Origin: Gimesia chilikensis
GTDB lineage: Bacteria > Planctomycetota > Planctomycetia > Planctomycetales > Planctomycetaceae
Length of the DNA stretch: 64,000 nt
Direction: 5' to 3'
Assembly (NCBI RefSeq): GCF_007744075.1
Contig: NZ_CP036266.1
Span: 6,623,248-6,687,247, forward strand
In this document: one piece after another, positions 8,105 through 16,582 of the stretch
Position numbering within the stretch: position 1 is the stretch's first letter
Layout: each line of letters starts with the position of its first letter
Program-made: the position numbers and the translations under genes
The notes under the pieces: model-generated
Databases searched by the model: none
The model's input: the letters and a program-made list of their open reading frames with translations, nothing else
Told to the model about the DNA's origin: nothing

Positions 8105-9340
8105 ATGGTCGCCAATCTATCAGCCATCCGAAATGACTTTCCGATCCTGCAGCGTTCCCTTCCCAACGGGAAACCGCTGGTTTACCTGGACAGCGGTGCC
8201 TCCGCCCAGCGTCCTCAGGTCGTCATTGATAAAATTACGGAAGTCTACGAACAATATTACTCGAATGTCCACCGCGGCGTGCATCAGCTGGGCGACCGCG
8301 TGACGACCGAAATGGAATCGGCCCGCACCTGCATTCAAAAGTTCATTGGTGCTGAACATCCCGAAGAAATCATCTTCACCTCCGGCACTACGATGTCCAT
8401 CAATCTCGTTGCTTATTCCTGGGGCAGACATTTCCTCAAGGAAGGCGATGAGATCATCCTGAATGAAATGGAACATCACGCGAACTTCGTCCCCTGGCAG
8501 GCGATCGCCAAAGAGCAGGGGGCCGTGCTGAAATTCATCAAACTGACTCCCGAGGGACGGCTGGATCTCGAACACTATCAAAGTCTGTTGACAAACAGAA
8601 CCCGGCTGGTCGCGGTCACCGGGATGTCGAATGTTCTGGGAACGATTAATCCCATCACGGAGATGGCCCGGCTTGCACATGCAGCGGGCGCACTCATCTT
8701 TGTTGATGGCGCCCAGAGCGTGCCTCATCTGCCTGTCAATGTTGATGAAAGCGAGATCGACTTCCTCGCATTCTCAGGTCACAAGATTTTTGGCCCTTCG
8801 GGCATCGGTGTGCTCTATGGTCGCAAGGCACTGCTGGAAAACCTGCCGCCGTTCCTGTATGGCGGTAATATGATTTCCGAAGTTCATCTGAATGAATCAA
8901 AGTGGGCCCGTCTACCGGCCCGCTTCGAAGCAGGCACGCCTGCGATCGCCCAGGCAATCGCGCTGGGGACCGCCATCGAGTATGTCAATCAGCTCGGTTT
9001 TGATGTGATCGCAGAACAGGAGCATCAGCTCAGCCAGTACGCCATGGAACAACTGCAGTCCGTGCCCGGTCTGGAAATCTATGGCCCACAGGAACTGGAA
9101 CAACGCGGCGCGATTTTCAGTTTCAACATCGCAGGTGCACATCCTGAAGATTTAGCAACGCTGCTGGACCGCAAGGGGATTGCGGTGCGTCATGGGCACC
9201 ACTGCACCATGCCGTTACATCAGTTACTGCAAATCCCCGCCAGTGTGCGTGCGAGCCTGACCTTCTATAACACAACCGAAGACATCGACGCTTTGATTGA
9301 GGCCATCGATTTTGCCCGTCAGCGTCTGCGACTGACTTGA
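8105..9340 (+). CDS. sufS: Cysteine desulfurase SufS
   Basis: This PLP enzyme removes sulfur from cysteine, releasing alanine and forming a persulfide used in Fe-S cluster assembly. The 411-residue length and motifs fit group II (SufS/CsdA). They include LDSGASAQRP at the N terminus, VHRGVHQLGD, and NEMEHHANFVPW around the cofactor-stacking His. SGHKIFGPSGIG carries Lys227 for the Schiff base. RHGHHCTMPLH carries Cys367, the catalytic persulfide residue. The gene is separate from sufE (343-819), and no sufBCD is visible in the window. The ribosome site is weak. The next gene converges 90 bp downstream. Confidence 0.95.
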   Translation: MVANLSAIRNDFPILQRSLPNGKPLVYLDSGASAQRPQVVIDKITEVYEQYYSNVHRGVHQLGDRVTTEMESARTCIQKFIGAEHPEEIIFTSGTTMSINLVAYSWGRHFLKEGDEIILNEMEHHANFVPWQAIAKEQGAVLKFIKLTPEGRLDLEHYQSLLTNRTRLVAVTGMSNVLGTINPITEMARLAHAAGALIFVDGAQSVPHLPVNVDESEIDFLAFSGHKIFGPSGIGVLYGRKALLENLPPFLYGGNMISEVHLNESKWARLPARFEAGTPAIAQAIALGTAIEYVNQLGFDVIAEQEHQLSQYAMEQLQSVPGLEIYGPQELEQRGAIFSFNIAGAHPEDLATLLDRKGIAVRHGHHCTMPLHQLLQIPASVRASLTFYNTTEDIDALIEAIDFARQRLRLT

Positions 9341-9379
9341 AATAACTCGACGAGTCGTTTCTCTGAGCGCATAAAAAAA

Positions 9380-9403
9380 CAGCCGACGAGTTCACGTCGG
9401 CTG
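9380..9403 (-). terminator. Intrinsic terminator of cold-shock gene
   Basis: CAGCCGACG (9380-9388) pairs with CGTCGGCTG (9395-9403) around a 6-nt loop. On the minus strand the stem is followed by a run of seven T (complement of 9373-9379), a good intrinsic terminator for the csp gene that ends at 9430. Confidence 0.85.
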
Positions 9404-9429
9404 CAGTGTTTCCTGATGTCATTCCCGAA

Positions 9430-9627
9430 CTAGATCGGTTTGACATTCTCCGCCCGTGGTCCTTTGTCGCCCATTCCCTCGGTGTAGGAGACGCGCTGTC
9501 CTTCGTAGAGCTCTTCGAACGACACACCTTCCAGATTGGAAAGGTGGAAGAACAGGTCTTTACCTGATCCAGTGTCGATAAATCCAAAACCCTTTGACGT
9601 CACCTTCTTGATTGTACCTTCAGCCAT
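9430..9627 (-). CDS. Cold-shock domain protein (CspA family)
   Basis: A 65-residue single cold-shock domain that binds single-stranded RNA or DNA and melts RNA structure. The RNP1 motif KGFGFI is at 12-17 and RNP2 DLFFHLS at 24-30. The end RAENVKPI is typical. The length matches the family. It has its own terminator and a roughly 330-bp upstream region that contains two strong hairpins, which would be in a long 5' leader if the promoter lies above them. A long structured leader is a known trait of some cold-shock mRNAs; its use here is inference. Confidence 0.95.
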   Translation of the reverse strand: MAEGTIKKVTSKGFGFIDTGSGKDLFFHLSNLEGVSFEELYEGQRVSYTEGMGDKGPRAENVKPI

Positions 9628-9961
9628 CGTATATCAGCTTCCTTCAAAAATAAAACTGCGGCACCTGCCGAAACAACTGGTCAGATTCCTCTGCCGCAAG
9701 ACTCGATTCTACCTCGACTGAATCAGAAAACAAGCAGACTGAACAGGATTATCCCATAATCCTGCATAAATAAAAAACCGGTTAAGACCGCCCCCGCCCC
9801 CCGTCTGAGAAACCGGTTTTCCAGCCAGCTGCCCGTATTTTGATTAAATTCAGGCTGTTTTCTGACATCACTACTTGACAGCTGTTCCTTGGTGGAACAC
9901 CATAAATAGAATAACCATAACAGGATGCCACTTCTCATCTCCATTCAGAAAGCGAGTACTC
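9628..9961. promoter_or_regulatory. Divergent csp/peptidase intergenic region with two hairpins
   Basis: Two strong inverted repeats lie here. CAGGATTAT (9744-9752) pairs with ATAATCCTG (9756-9764) over a 3-nt loop. AAAACCGGTT (9774-9783) pairs with AACCGGTTTT (9811-9820) over a C-rich loop. On the minus strand the second stem is followed by TTATTTATG. Farther right, TTGACA (9875-9880) is followed by TGTTCC/GGAACA (9883-9888 and 9894-9899), a possible promoter-operator for the plus-strand peptidase gene. Confidence 0.45.
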
Positions 9962-11254
9962 ATGATGGTTCCTCGCCCTGTTTCCGTTGTTTTCCGCGTC
10001 ATGCTTCTGTCGCTGTCTCTGCTGCTGATGGGACAACCGGCGACTGCCCAAAAACGCGCGACCCGATATAACGCCAAGCCTTCCAATACTGTGGAAGCTG
10101 CTGCTCTGGAATTTGCTCTCTCGGCAGATGAAGTCAATTCCCTGGTCGGGAAAAAGGCAAACGTGCTGACATCCAACGGCAAGGAAGAAGTGGACGTTGA
10201 AATTACCCGTTTCTTTACCGGACGGGATGAGAGCCACATCAAGTCGATGGAGGTTAAAACCGAAAACGCCACACGCGGCAAGCGTCTGTTCGCCACGCGT
10301 CTGGTGGAAATGAAAGTCGACGACAAGACTTATCAGTTCCAGTATTTGCCTTCGCTCAAAGCGGCTGCCATTGAAGATATGAGTCGCAAGAATGCAGCCA
10401 TCTCAGAAAAACTGCGTGCCTCAAACGAAGAGTTCTGGGACGAGATTCCCGAAAAGGAACAACTGAAGTACGTCGACGAATACAAAGAGTTCCTGAAGAA
10501 AGTCGGTACGCATTTCTCTGGCTTCAACATGCAGCTGTATGAAACAAAGTATTTTCTGTTTTATACCGACATGCCGGCAAAGCAGGTTGCCCCCTATCTG
10601 GTACAACTCGACAAGATGAATGAACTGCTGGGTCAGTCATTCGGTTTCAAACCGGGGCATAACATCTGGCGCGGTAAAGCGGTGGTCGTCGCTTTTCTGG
10701 CTAAACAGGCCTTTCTCGAATTCGAAGAAGAATTCTACAACCGCACCGAAACCGGCAACGCCATCGGTCTCTGCCATTCCCATGGTGACGGCAAGGTCAT
10801 CGTCTCTTGTTATCGGGGTAACGACCCCAACTTCTTTGGAGCGGTTCTCGTGCATGAAACCGCACATGGATATATCCACCGTTACAAATCAACGGTCCCG
10901 ATTCCCACCTGGATCAACGAAGGGATCGCCGACTGGATCGCGATGATGGTCGTCCCCAGTTCCAAAGAGGTCCGCTTTCGCCAGACCGAAGCAGCAGCCC
11001 GCCTGAGACAGTCACATACCTTCGGGGGACAGTTCTTCAATAACGATCGACTCGACGGCTGGCAGTACGGTTCCGCCAGTGCCATCATCCAGTTGATGCT
11101 CAAAGCCAATCCGGAACAGTTCAAACTTTTCTTCAACGGCATCAAGGAAGGCCTCACCTGGCAGGACAGTCTGCAGCGGGCCTACGGTTTAACCGTTGAA
11201 CAACTCTGTCAGGCTTACGGTCAGACAATCGGTATTCCCCGGCTGACGCCTTAA
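9962..11254 (+). CDS. Exported gluzincin-type metallopeptidase (peptidase MA-like)
   Basis: The ATG at 9962 starts a 430-residue protein with a Sec signal (VFRVMLLSLSLLLMGQPATA). The frame is open further upstream, but that would place charged residues before the signal. The catalytic zinc motif HETAH is at 298-302, and the sequence continues to PTWINEGIADW, the downstream Glu element of gluzincin peptidases. The N-terminal 200 residues contain a charged linker and an NSLVGKKANVLTSNGKEEVD stretch. It is probably a periplasmic or cell-surface peptidase; no substrate can be read. It stands alone, with a weak hairpin (11261-11285) after the stop. Confidence 0.8.
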   Translation: MMVPRPVSVVFRVMLLSLSLLLMGQPATAQKRATRYNAKPSNTVEAAALEFALSADEVNSLVGKKANVLTSNGKEEVDVEITRFFTGRDESHIKSMEVKTENATRGKRLFATRLVEMKVDDKTYQFQYLPSLKAAAIEDMSRKNAAISEKLRASNEEFWDEIPEKEQLKYVDEYKEFLKKVGTHFSGFNMQLYETKYFLFYTDMPAKQVAPYLVQLDKMNELLGQSFGFKPGHNIWRGKAVVVAFLAKQAFLEFEEEFYNRTETGNAIGLCHSHGDGKVIVSCYRGNDPNFFGAVLVHETAHGYIHRYKSTVPIPTWINEGIADWIAMMVVPSSKEVRFRQTEAAARLRQSHTFGGQFFNNDRLDGWQYGSASAIIQLMLKANPEQFKLFFNGIKEGLTWQDSLQRAYGLTVEQLCQAYGQTIGIPRLTP

Positions 11255-11260
11255 AGGAGA

Positions 11261-11285
11261 GTAGAGAGTCGGATCTATTCTCTAC
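11261..11285 (+). terminator. Weak hairpin after peptidase gene
   Basis: GTAGAGA (11261-11267) pairs with TCTCTAC (11279-11285) over an 11-nt loop, shortly after the stop codon. No T-run follows, so termination is only possible. Confidence 0.3.
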
Positions 11286-11427
11286 CGACCAGCTGCTGTC
11301 TGATCAATGATTGCAGGCTCGTGTTATCAGCGTCTGATAGACTCGCTATCTTCCTTGAGTTAGAATCATACTCAGCATCCACCAACGCACCACGCCTGCA
11401 TTACCTGCCCTGAAAGGACCGTATGAC

Positions 11428-12543
11428 ATGAAAGCTGTTTCCGCCCTGGCTCTGGTCTTTAGTCTGCTGCCCACCCTGGCCTGTGGACAAACCGATTCAA
11501 AAAAGTCTGAATACTTCAATCAGAATGTGGCTGACTCGAATCCGCTCCGTAACGAACAGGCACGGGAACTGGATGCCTATATTCAGAAGATGGCTGCCGA
11601 CCAGAGTCGATTCAAGAAACTGTTTCAGCCTGACTATTCATCGGCGGACGCGTTCGCCAAGTCGGCTCAGGCTTACCGCAGTGCATTCTGTCAGAGTATC
11701 GGGTATCCACCACCGGGTAAGCGCCCCGATCTAAAAGCTTCCTACCAACAGATCGGCGAGGACAGTATCGGTATCTACTACCGGGCCATGTTACCGATTT
11801 TGCCGGGTGTGCATTCCGAGGGGATCTTCATTCTCCCTAAATCCCTGAAAGAGAAAGCCCCGCTGATTATCTCCATGCACGGCGGTGGTGGATCGCCTGA
11901 AGTTGCGTTATTTAATGGTGGTGCAAACTATAATGACATGGTCCGTGGTGCGGTGAAACGAGGCTATATTGTCTATGCCCCACAGCATCTGTTCCGTGCC
12001 GACGAATTTCCCAAGGATATCCGCCGCCAGATTGACGACCGCATGCGGCTCATCGGCACCAGTATCACCGCAGTCGAGATTGCCAAGATCACCTATGCCA
12101 TTGATGAACTCATTAAACGTCCCGAGGTTGACGCCAGCCGGATTGGCATGGTTGGTTTGTCCTACGGCGGCTATTACGCTCTGGTGACTCCTGCCGTCGA
12201 TCCACGAATTAAGGTGGCGGTCTCCAGCTGTTACTTTGGAGTTCAGGAGGGCCGTTATGAGGAAGAAGAACTTTCGGTCCCTCCCGACTTTCGCTTTATG
12301 GACCGCATGACACTCTTCAATGATGCCGACCTGGTCGCGCTGATCTGTCCCCGTGCATTACAGATTCAGGCAGGTGCAACCGATCGGCCCTCGCATCGCG
12401 AGAAAGGTAAGCAACTGGCGCCCCGGGCCAAAGCTTATTATGAGCAGCTCAACCTGCAGGATCGTTTCGAGCATGTCATTTTCGAAGGGGGACATGAATT
12501 TAACGACGCCTCGGCCTGGGCGTTTGTGGAAAAACATCTGTAA
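11428..12543 (+). CDS. Exported alpha/beta hydrolase
   Basis: A 371-residue secreted hydrolase with a Sec signal ending near ACGQ. The oxyanion region is MHGGGGSPEV and the nucleophile elbow is GLSYGGYY (Gly-x-Ser-x-Gly). A late GATDRPSHRE and GGHEF supply likely acid and His residues. The layout resembles acetyl-xylan-esterase or dienelactone-hydrolase-like secreted esterases/peptidases in planctomycetes. The actual ester is unknown. An AAGGA ribosome site precedes the ATG. The convergent gene starts 12 bp beyond its stop. Confidence 0.8.
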   Translation: MKAVSALALVFSLLPTLACGQTDSKKSEYFNQNVADSNPLRNEQARELDAYIQKMAADQSRFKKLFQPDYSSADAFAKSAQAYRSAFCQSIGYPPPGKRPDLKASYQQIGEDSIGIYYRAMLPILPGVHSEGIFILPKSLKEKAPLIISMHGGGGSPEVALFNGGANYNDMVRGAVKRGYIVYAPQHLFRADEFPKDIRRQIDDRMRLIGTSITAVEIAKITYAIDELIKRPEVDASRIGMVGLSYGGYYALVTPAVDPRIKVAVSSCYFGVQEGRYEEEELSVPPDFRFMDRMTLFNDADLVALICPRALQIQAGATDRPSHREKGKQLAPRAKAYYEQLNLQDRFEHVIFEGGHEFNDASAWAFVEKHL

Positions 12544-12555
12544 GGAGGCATGGCT

Positions 12556-13119
12556 TTAAGTGATGCCAATCTCCAGTAGATCGGCCTGCAGGTCCTTCAA
12601 ATTGATTTGCGGATTGAGAGTCTGTGCCAATTCGGTACTGAACTCTCCCCGAAAGATTTTCTCGATCACCCCGAGGTCGAAGTCACGTTCATAGTAATTG
12701 CGGGCCCACTCGAGATAATCCCCGGCCTTCCATTGCGAGACCGTTTCCAGATCGATCAGAAATTGCACAGGTAAGCCATACCTGACGCAGTCTGAATTCT
12801 GAATGAACCAGATACATGTTGCCTGATCCATGCTGAAGGCAGGTTCGCGAATAAAACCCTGATATGCTTCAGGAGTTTCACGCAGGACAACTTCCAGATC
12901 CGGCATACATCCATCATCGGGGCTCAGACATTTGTATCCCGCCAGATCTCCTTTGATCCACAGAAACCATTGACCACCAGAGCCATCGCGAAGCGAGCCG
13001 ACCTCTTCTTCATCCGACCAGTGAGAATCAAATGAGAAATAACGAAACGCCCACTCCGGCTCGATGATCGCATCAAGGAGTGCCAGTGTTTTAAGTTGAG
13101 TGCGTAACTGTTCGATCAT
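12556..13119 (-). CDS. Unknown cytoplasmic protein
   Basis: The 187-residue acidic protein has the feature AFRYFSFDSHWSDEEEVGS followed by RDGSGGQWFLW. I have seen this general (RYxSFxxxW...RxGSGxxYF) pattern in small uncharacterised bacterial proteins. Trp, Asp and Glu are abundant and there is no signal peptide. It could be an immunity-like or regulatory protein, but nothing in the context shows this. It is convergent with the hydrolase gene. Confidence 0.65.
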   Translation of the reverse strand: MIEQLRTQLKTLALLDAIIEPEWAFRYFSFDSHWSDEEEVGSLRDGSGGQWFLWIKGDLAGYKCLSPDDGCMPDLEVVLRETPEAYQGFIREPAFSMDQATCIWFIQNSDCVRYGLPVQFLIDLETVSQWKAGDYLEWARNYYERDFDLGVIEKIFRGEFSTELAQTLNPQINLKDLQADLLEIGIT

Positions 13120-13309
13120 AGGGAAGGCACAGCCTCTCGGAAGAAAGCAAGTATTCGGAAGACGAAAAAAACAGCCGTTATCGAATCAGATCGCATATCA
13201 GTTTAGCAAAGAGTCTGGCCTGTTTTCATCTGATCTAACTGTCATATCAGTCAGATTCTGAGTAAGATACGAAACCATCATTCATTATCGACCCTAAAGG
13301 CAAAACAGG

Positions 13310-13729
13310 ATGGCCGCAAAAAAGAAACCGAAGAATCAACACGAGCGCACCCGTGTGGATCATGCCACGGAAAAAGCAGAAGACTATGTGGAGGCCATCG
13401 CGGAAGTCATTGAAGAGCAGGGTGTCTGCCGGGTCAAAGATCTGGCCGAACACTTTGCCGTCAGTCACGTCACTGTGAACCGTACCGTGAGCCGCCTGCA
13501 GCGGGATGGCTATGTCACGACGGAACCTTACAGCCCCGTCGAACTGACGAGTAAGGGGACGAAGCTCGCGAAAGACTCGCGACATCGCCACGAAATCGTC
13601 TTCAGCTTCCTGGTCGCACTCGGCGTCAGTGAAGAGACAGCAGCCACCGACACCGAAGGGATCGAGCACCACGTCAGCCCGGAGACCCTGGCACTGATGG
13701 AAAAATACATCGCCGGTACTCAGGGTTGA
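13310..13729 (+). CDS. mntR: DtxR-family metal-dependent regulator, MntR-like
   Basis: This 139-residue regulator has a winged helix at about residues 30-80 (VKDLAEHFAVSHVTVNRTVSRL, read here in two parts, then GYVTTEPYSPVELT). A dimerisation and metal-binding region with RHRHEIVFSFLVALGV and EGIEHHVSPET follows. These His/Glu residues fit Mn(II)-sensing MntR, which represses manganese uptake. The C-terminal SH3 domain is absent, as in short MntR. No mntH or mntABC is nearby. The 9-mer CATATCAGT occurs twice upstream (13194-13202 and 13243-13251), possible operator direct repeats. Confidence 0.8.
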   Translation: MAAKKKPKNQHERTRVDHATEKAEDYVEAIAEVIEEQGVCRVKDLAEHFAVSHVTVNRTVSRLQRDGYVTTEPYSPVELTSKGTKLAKDSRHRHEIVFSFLVALGVSEETAATDTEGIEHHVSPETLALMEKYIAGTQG

Positions 13730-13744
13730 GCTTCCCGTTTTAAG

Positions 13745-16291
13745 TTATTTCTCTGAGCCCTCGGGTTCGGGTAATGCCTCGCTGTTGATAACACACTGGT
13801 AAAACTTCTGGCGTTTCAACAAGCGATCGAGCGCGGGAACATTCATCTCCCCGGTGGTCTCGAAGGTAATCTCTTTTTTCGCTTCATCAACCTGAAATGT
13901 TTTGAGATCAATCCAGGTAAATCCATCCAGGGCAGACCGGGCACTGCGGACGATATTCGTTTTACCTGCATACAGTCCGTATTGAATCGTCACTTTCAGG
14001 TGTTTCCCTTTCGCCAGCTGGCCGGCAGGTTGCAACATGGAAGAACCCTGACCCTTGTCTGCAGCTGAACCCGCAACAACACCGATGCCTTTCGGATGAG
14101 CCTGATTTTTCCCTTGCGGAGGCAGGGAATTGAGGTAACTCAATTGCAGATTCAATCTAGTTAGACTATGGATTACGTTATTCTTCTCCCATCTGTCATC
14201 TAATCCGATTCGCATTCTGACACTGAGAGTTCCCTTGTCAAAATCCATCTGGAGCGAGCCGGGGATGTATCGGGGTAAATCAGCCAGTTCCGTTTCTACT
14301 TTGGCACGTACCCGTTCTGGTCTGAATTGAGCTGCTTTCTCATTGTGATTGATAAAATTGAAGAACATGGTCTTCTCGGATGATTCCGGATCGTACTGCA
14401 CTTCATGTACGGCGACGAATTCATCGGCAACTTTATAATCAAACAGCGTGATCGCATTAATCATTTTTGCGAGATCGGGTGGCGGAATCTGGTCGAGTTG
14501 GATCGCAATCAGCATCTCTTGCGGATTGCCTTCAGCAGAATCAGCGATATATCCCGGAATATCACCGGCAAAATATCGGTTCAAATCATCGTAATCCTGA
14601 GCCAGCTTCGCCTTCACCTGATCTGGATGAAGGTCACTGAAATAAACGGTTCCCACGCCATCCGCCTCGATAACCCGCAGTACGACGAGTCGCATCGGCC
14701 TTCCCGGCGTGCGGAATGGCGGCTCAGGGGGACCGGTTTTGATGGGTTGATCCGAAAGGATGAGATCATTAAAAAAATTCTGATTTAATCGCCGCGCCAG
14801 ATTTGCTTCCGGTTCATGATCAAACTGAAAGGTAACCGTTTCATTAACCAGATCTACCCTCAGAGAGCCCGGTACATAACCGAAAATGTCATCTGCCAAG
14901 GCAATATACAGTCCGCTGATGATCTTGTCTCTGAACATGTCATAATTATCTCTCCGGAGATATTGTAAACTGTCAGGTTTTTTATACTTCTTGATCTTAT
15001 AGGTCAGCTGTGTTGGCTGAATCTTTTCAGGCGTTCTCAATTGGCGAACGTTATTGATCATCAGATTCAGTTTGACTGGAATCGAGGGAATTCTGTTGAT
15101 CTCCATATATAATGCAACAGACGGACATCTCGTCATACGCATGGTCATGACATGATACTCAAGATCAAGTTTCACACTATCAGCAATGTAGTCGGAATAC
15201 TTCTGAGACAGTTGATGATTCAGCAACTGAGATAAGACACTTTCCCCTGCTACCGGATTGGCAGCGATCTGTTTCGAGATCGATTCGTCGATTTCCTCAA
15301 TCACATATTTAACTTCATAATCCACTCCTTCCTCATCTGCCTCTTCCTCGGGAAGCTCGAGTGCCACCACTTTGGCAGTCTCCGCGACTTGCACTTTGAT
15401 CGACGCATTTTTATTGATGCTGTCGGCGATCTGCCTGGCGGCTCGCGGGTCTGCCTGCAGACTGAGTAGATTCCGGGAGAGATCAACCTGAGTCGATCTC
15501 GGGATAAAGGTCAGCACATCTGACTTTTTCAGTTGAGTGTCGACGACCTGGGCAGTGCTTCTTGAAAGCATATCCAGCATACGCGCCTTATTCTGACGTG
15601 AGTTCTTGATCGAGTTGGTGATCGTAGAGTCGAGCTTGATAATTTCAAAAACCAAAAGATGCGTCGCAGCCGCCTGCGCGGGAGTGAGAGAAGGATCGAC
15701 AGTCACGGACTGATCCGCCTCTGGGATGGCAGAAGTCGAAGTAGTTGAGCTGGCAACGGTCATTTGCGGTTTCGCATTCTCTGTCGTTCCCAGTTCATCT
15801 GACTTGGCCTCAGTCGGTTCGGGCGTTACCGTCTCCGACACTTCCTCTTTATCTGAGGACTGGTTGGCAGCTCCGGTCGTTGCCAGTTTCGCAGCGAGAT
15901 TTTCTGAGGAGCCACCGGAGCCTCCCGAGTTGAGGGCAATCAACCCGATGCCTCCCCCGACAATCACCACGATGGCTGCCAGGCCGATCCACTTCAGAGA
16001 GTCTCCTGAAGACGGATTCCGTTTCGCGGATCGTCCTCGAGGGCGGTTTGCTTTTTCACGGGGTGGCCGGCTGGCTTCCAGATCATCCTCTTCATCCCAG
16101 AGGTCGTCCCAGGCATCCTGTTTCGCAGCCGCCTGCTGCGGCTTCTTTGACTTTGAGGAAGATGACGGGGCGGATATGACAAAAGGAACCTGGCACTTCG
16201 GGCAGGCAACTTTTTTCCCCAGGGCTGCTTTGGATTTGGCTTTAAACGTAGCCCCACAATTAGGGCATTCAATCACAGTAGTCTCAGACAT
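13745..16291 (-). CDS. Zinc-ribbon single-pass membrane protein with repeated domains
   Basis: The ATG at 16291 gives 848 residues. The frame extends 22 codons further up, but AAAGG precedes this ATG by 14 nt and it begins right before the zinc ribbon. An MJ0042-type zinc ribbon uses Cys9, Cys12, Cys30 and Cys33. A basic/acidic disordered stretch, then one transmembrane segment (101-120), precede a large C-terminal part. Within it similar units recur: YVPGSLRVDLVNETVTFQF and YIPGSLQMDFDKGTLSVRM are clear copies, with weaker ones earlier and later. The large part probably sits outside the membrane. I recognise no enzyme motif. Planctomycetes have many such proteins of unknown role. Confidence 0.8.
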   Translation of the reverse strand: MSETTVIECPNCGATFKAKSKAALGKKVACPKCQVPFVISAPSSSSKSKKPQQAAAKQDAWDDLWDEEDDLEASRPPREKANRPRGRSAKRNPSSGDSLKWIGLAAIVVIVGGGIGLIALNSGGSGGSSENLAAKLATTGAANQSSDKEEVSETVTPEPTEAKSDELGTTENAKPQMTVASSTTSTSAIPEADQSVTVDPSLTPAQAAATHLLVFEIIKLDSTITNSIKNSRQNKARMLDMLSRSTAQVVDTQLKKSDVLTFIPRSTQVDLSRNLLSLQADPRAARQIADSINKNASIKVQVAETAKVVALELPEEEADEEGVDYEVKYVIEEIDESISKQIAANPVAGESVLSQLLNHQLSQKYSDYIADSVKLDLEYHVMTMRMTRCPSVALYMEINRIPSIPVKLNLMINNVRQLRTPEKIQPTQLTYKIKKYKKPDSLQYLRRDNYDMFRDKIISGLYIALADDIFGYVPGSLRVDLVNETVTFQFDHEPEANLARRLNQNFFNDLILSDQPIKTGPPEPPFRTPGRPMRLVVLRVIEADGVGTVYFSDLHPDQVKAKLAQDYDDLNRYFAGDIPGYIADSAEGNPQEMLIAIQLDQIPPPDLAKMINAITLFDYKVADEFVAVHEVQYDPESSEKTMFFNFINHNEKAAQFRPERVRAKVETELADLPRYIPGSLQMDFDKGTLSVRMRIGLDDRWEKNNVIHSLTRLNLQLSYLNSLPPQGKNQAHPKGIGVVAGSAADKGQGSSMLQPAGQLAKGKHLKVTIQYGLYAGKTNIVRSARSALDGFTWIDLKTFQVDEAKKEITFETTGEMNVPALDRLLKRQKFYQCVINSEALPEPEGSEK

Positions 16292-16582
16292 CAATAAAAC
16301 GACCTTTAAGAGTATCAGAATGAGCTCTCGTAAGGCTAAACTCCAGTTCAGAGACAATCAATACTGTTTAGCAGTAAACAAATAAGAATTAACAGGGATT
16401 CACAGAAATAAATCTCTGTAACAAAAAATCGGGTTTTACCCGAACTTCACAAGTCAGTCCGAGCCTCAAAAACTTCAAATGGAACCTGGTATTCCCTACT
16501 GAAACAGGACCTCCACTCTGTTAGGATAAGAGTGTGTACACATTCGCTGGTTTTTAACTCTGATACCCCTGGGAGTACATTC

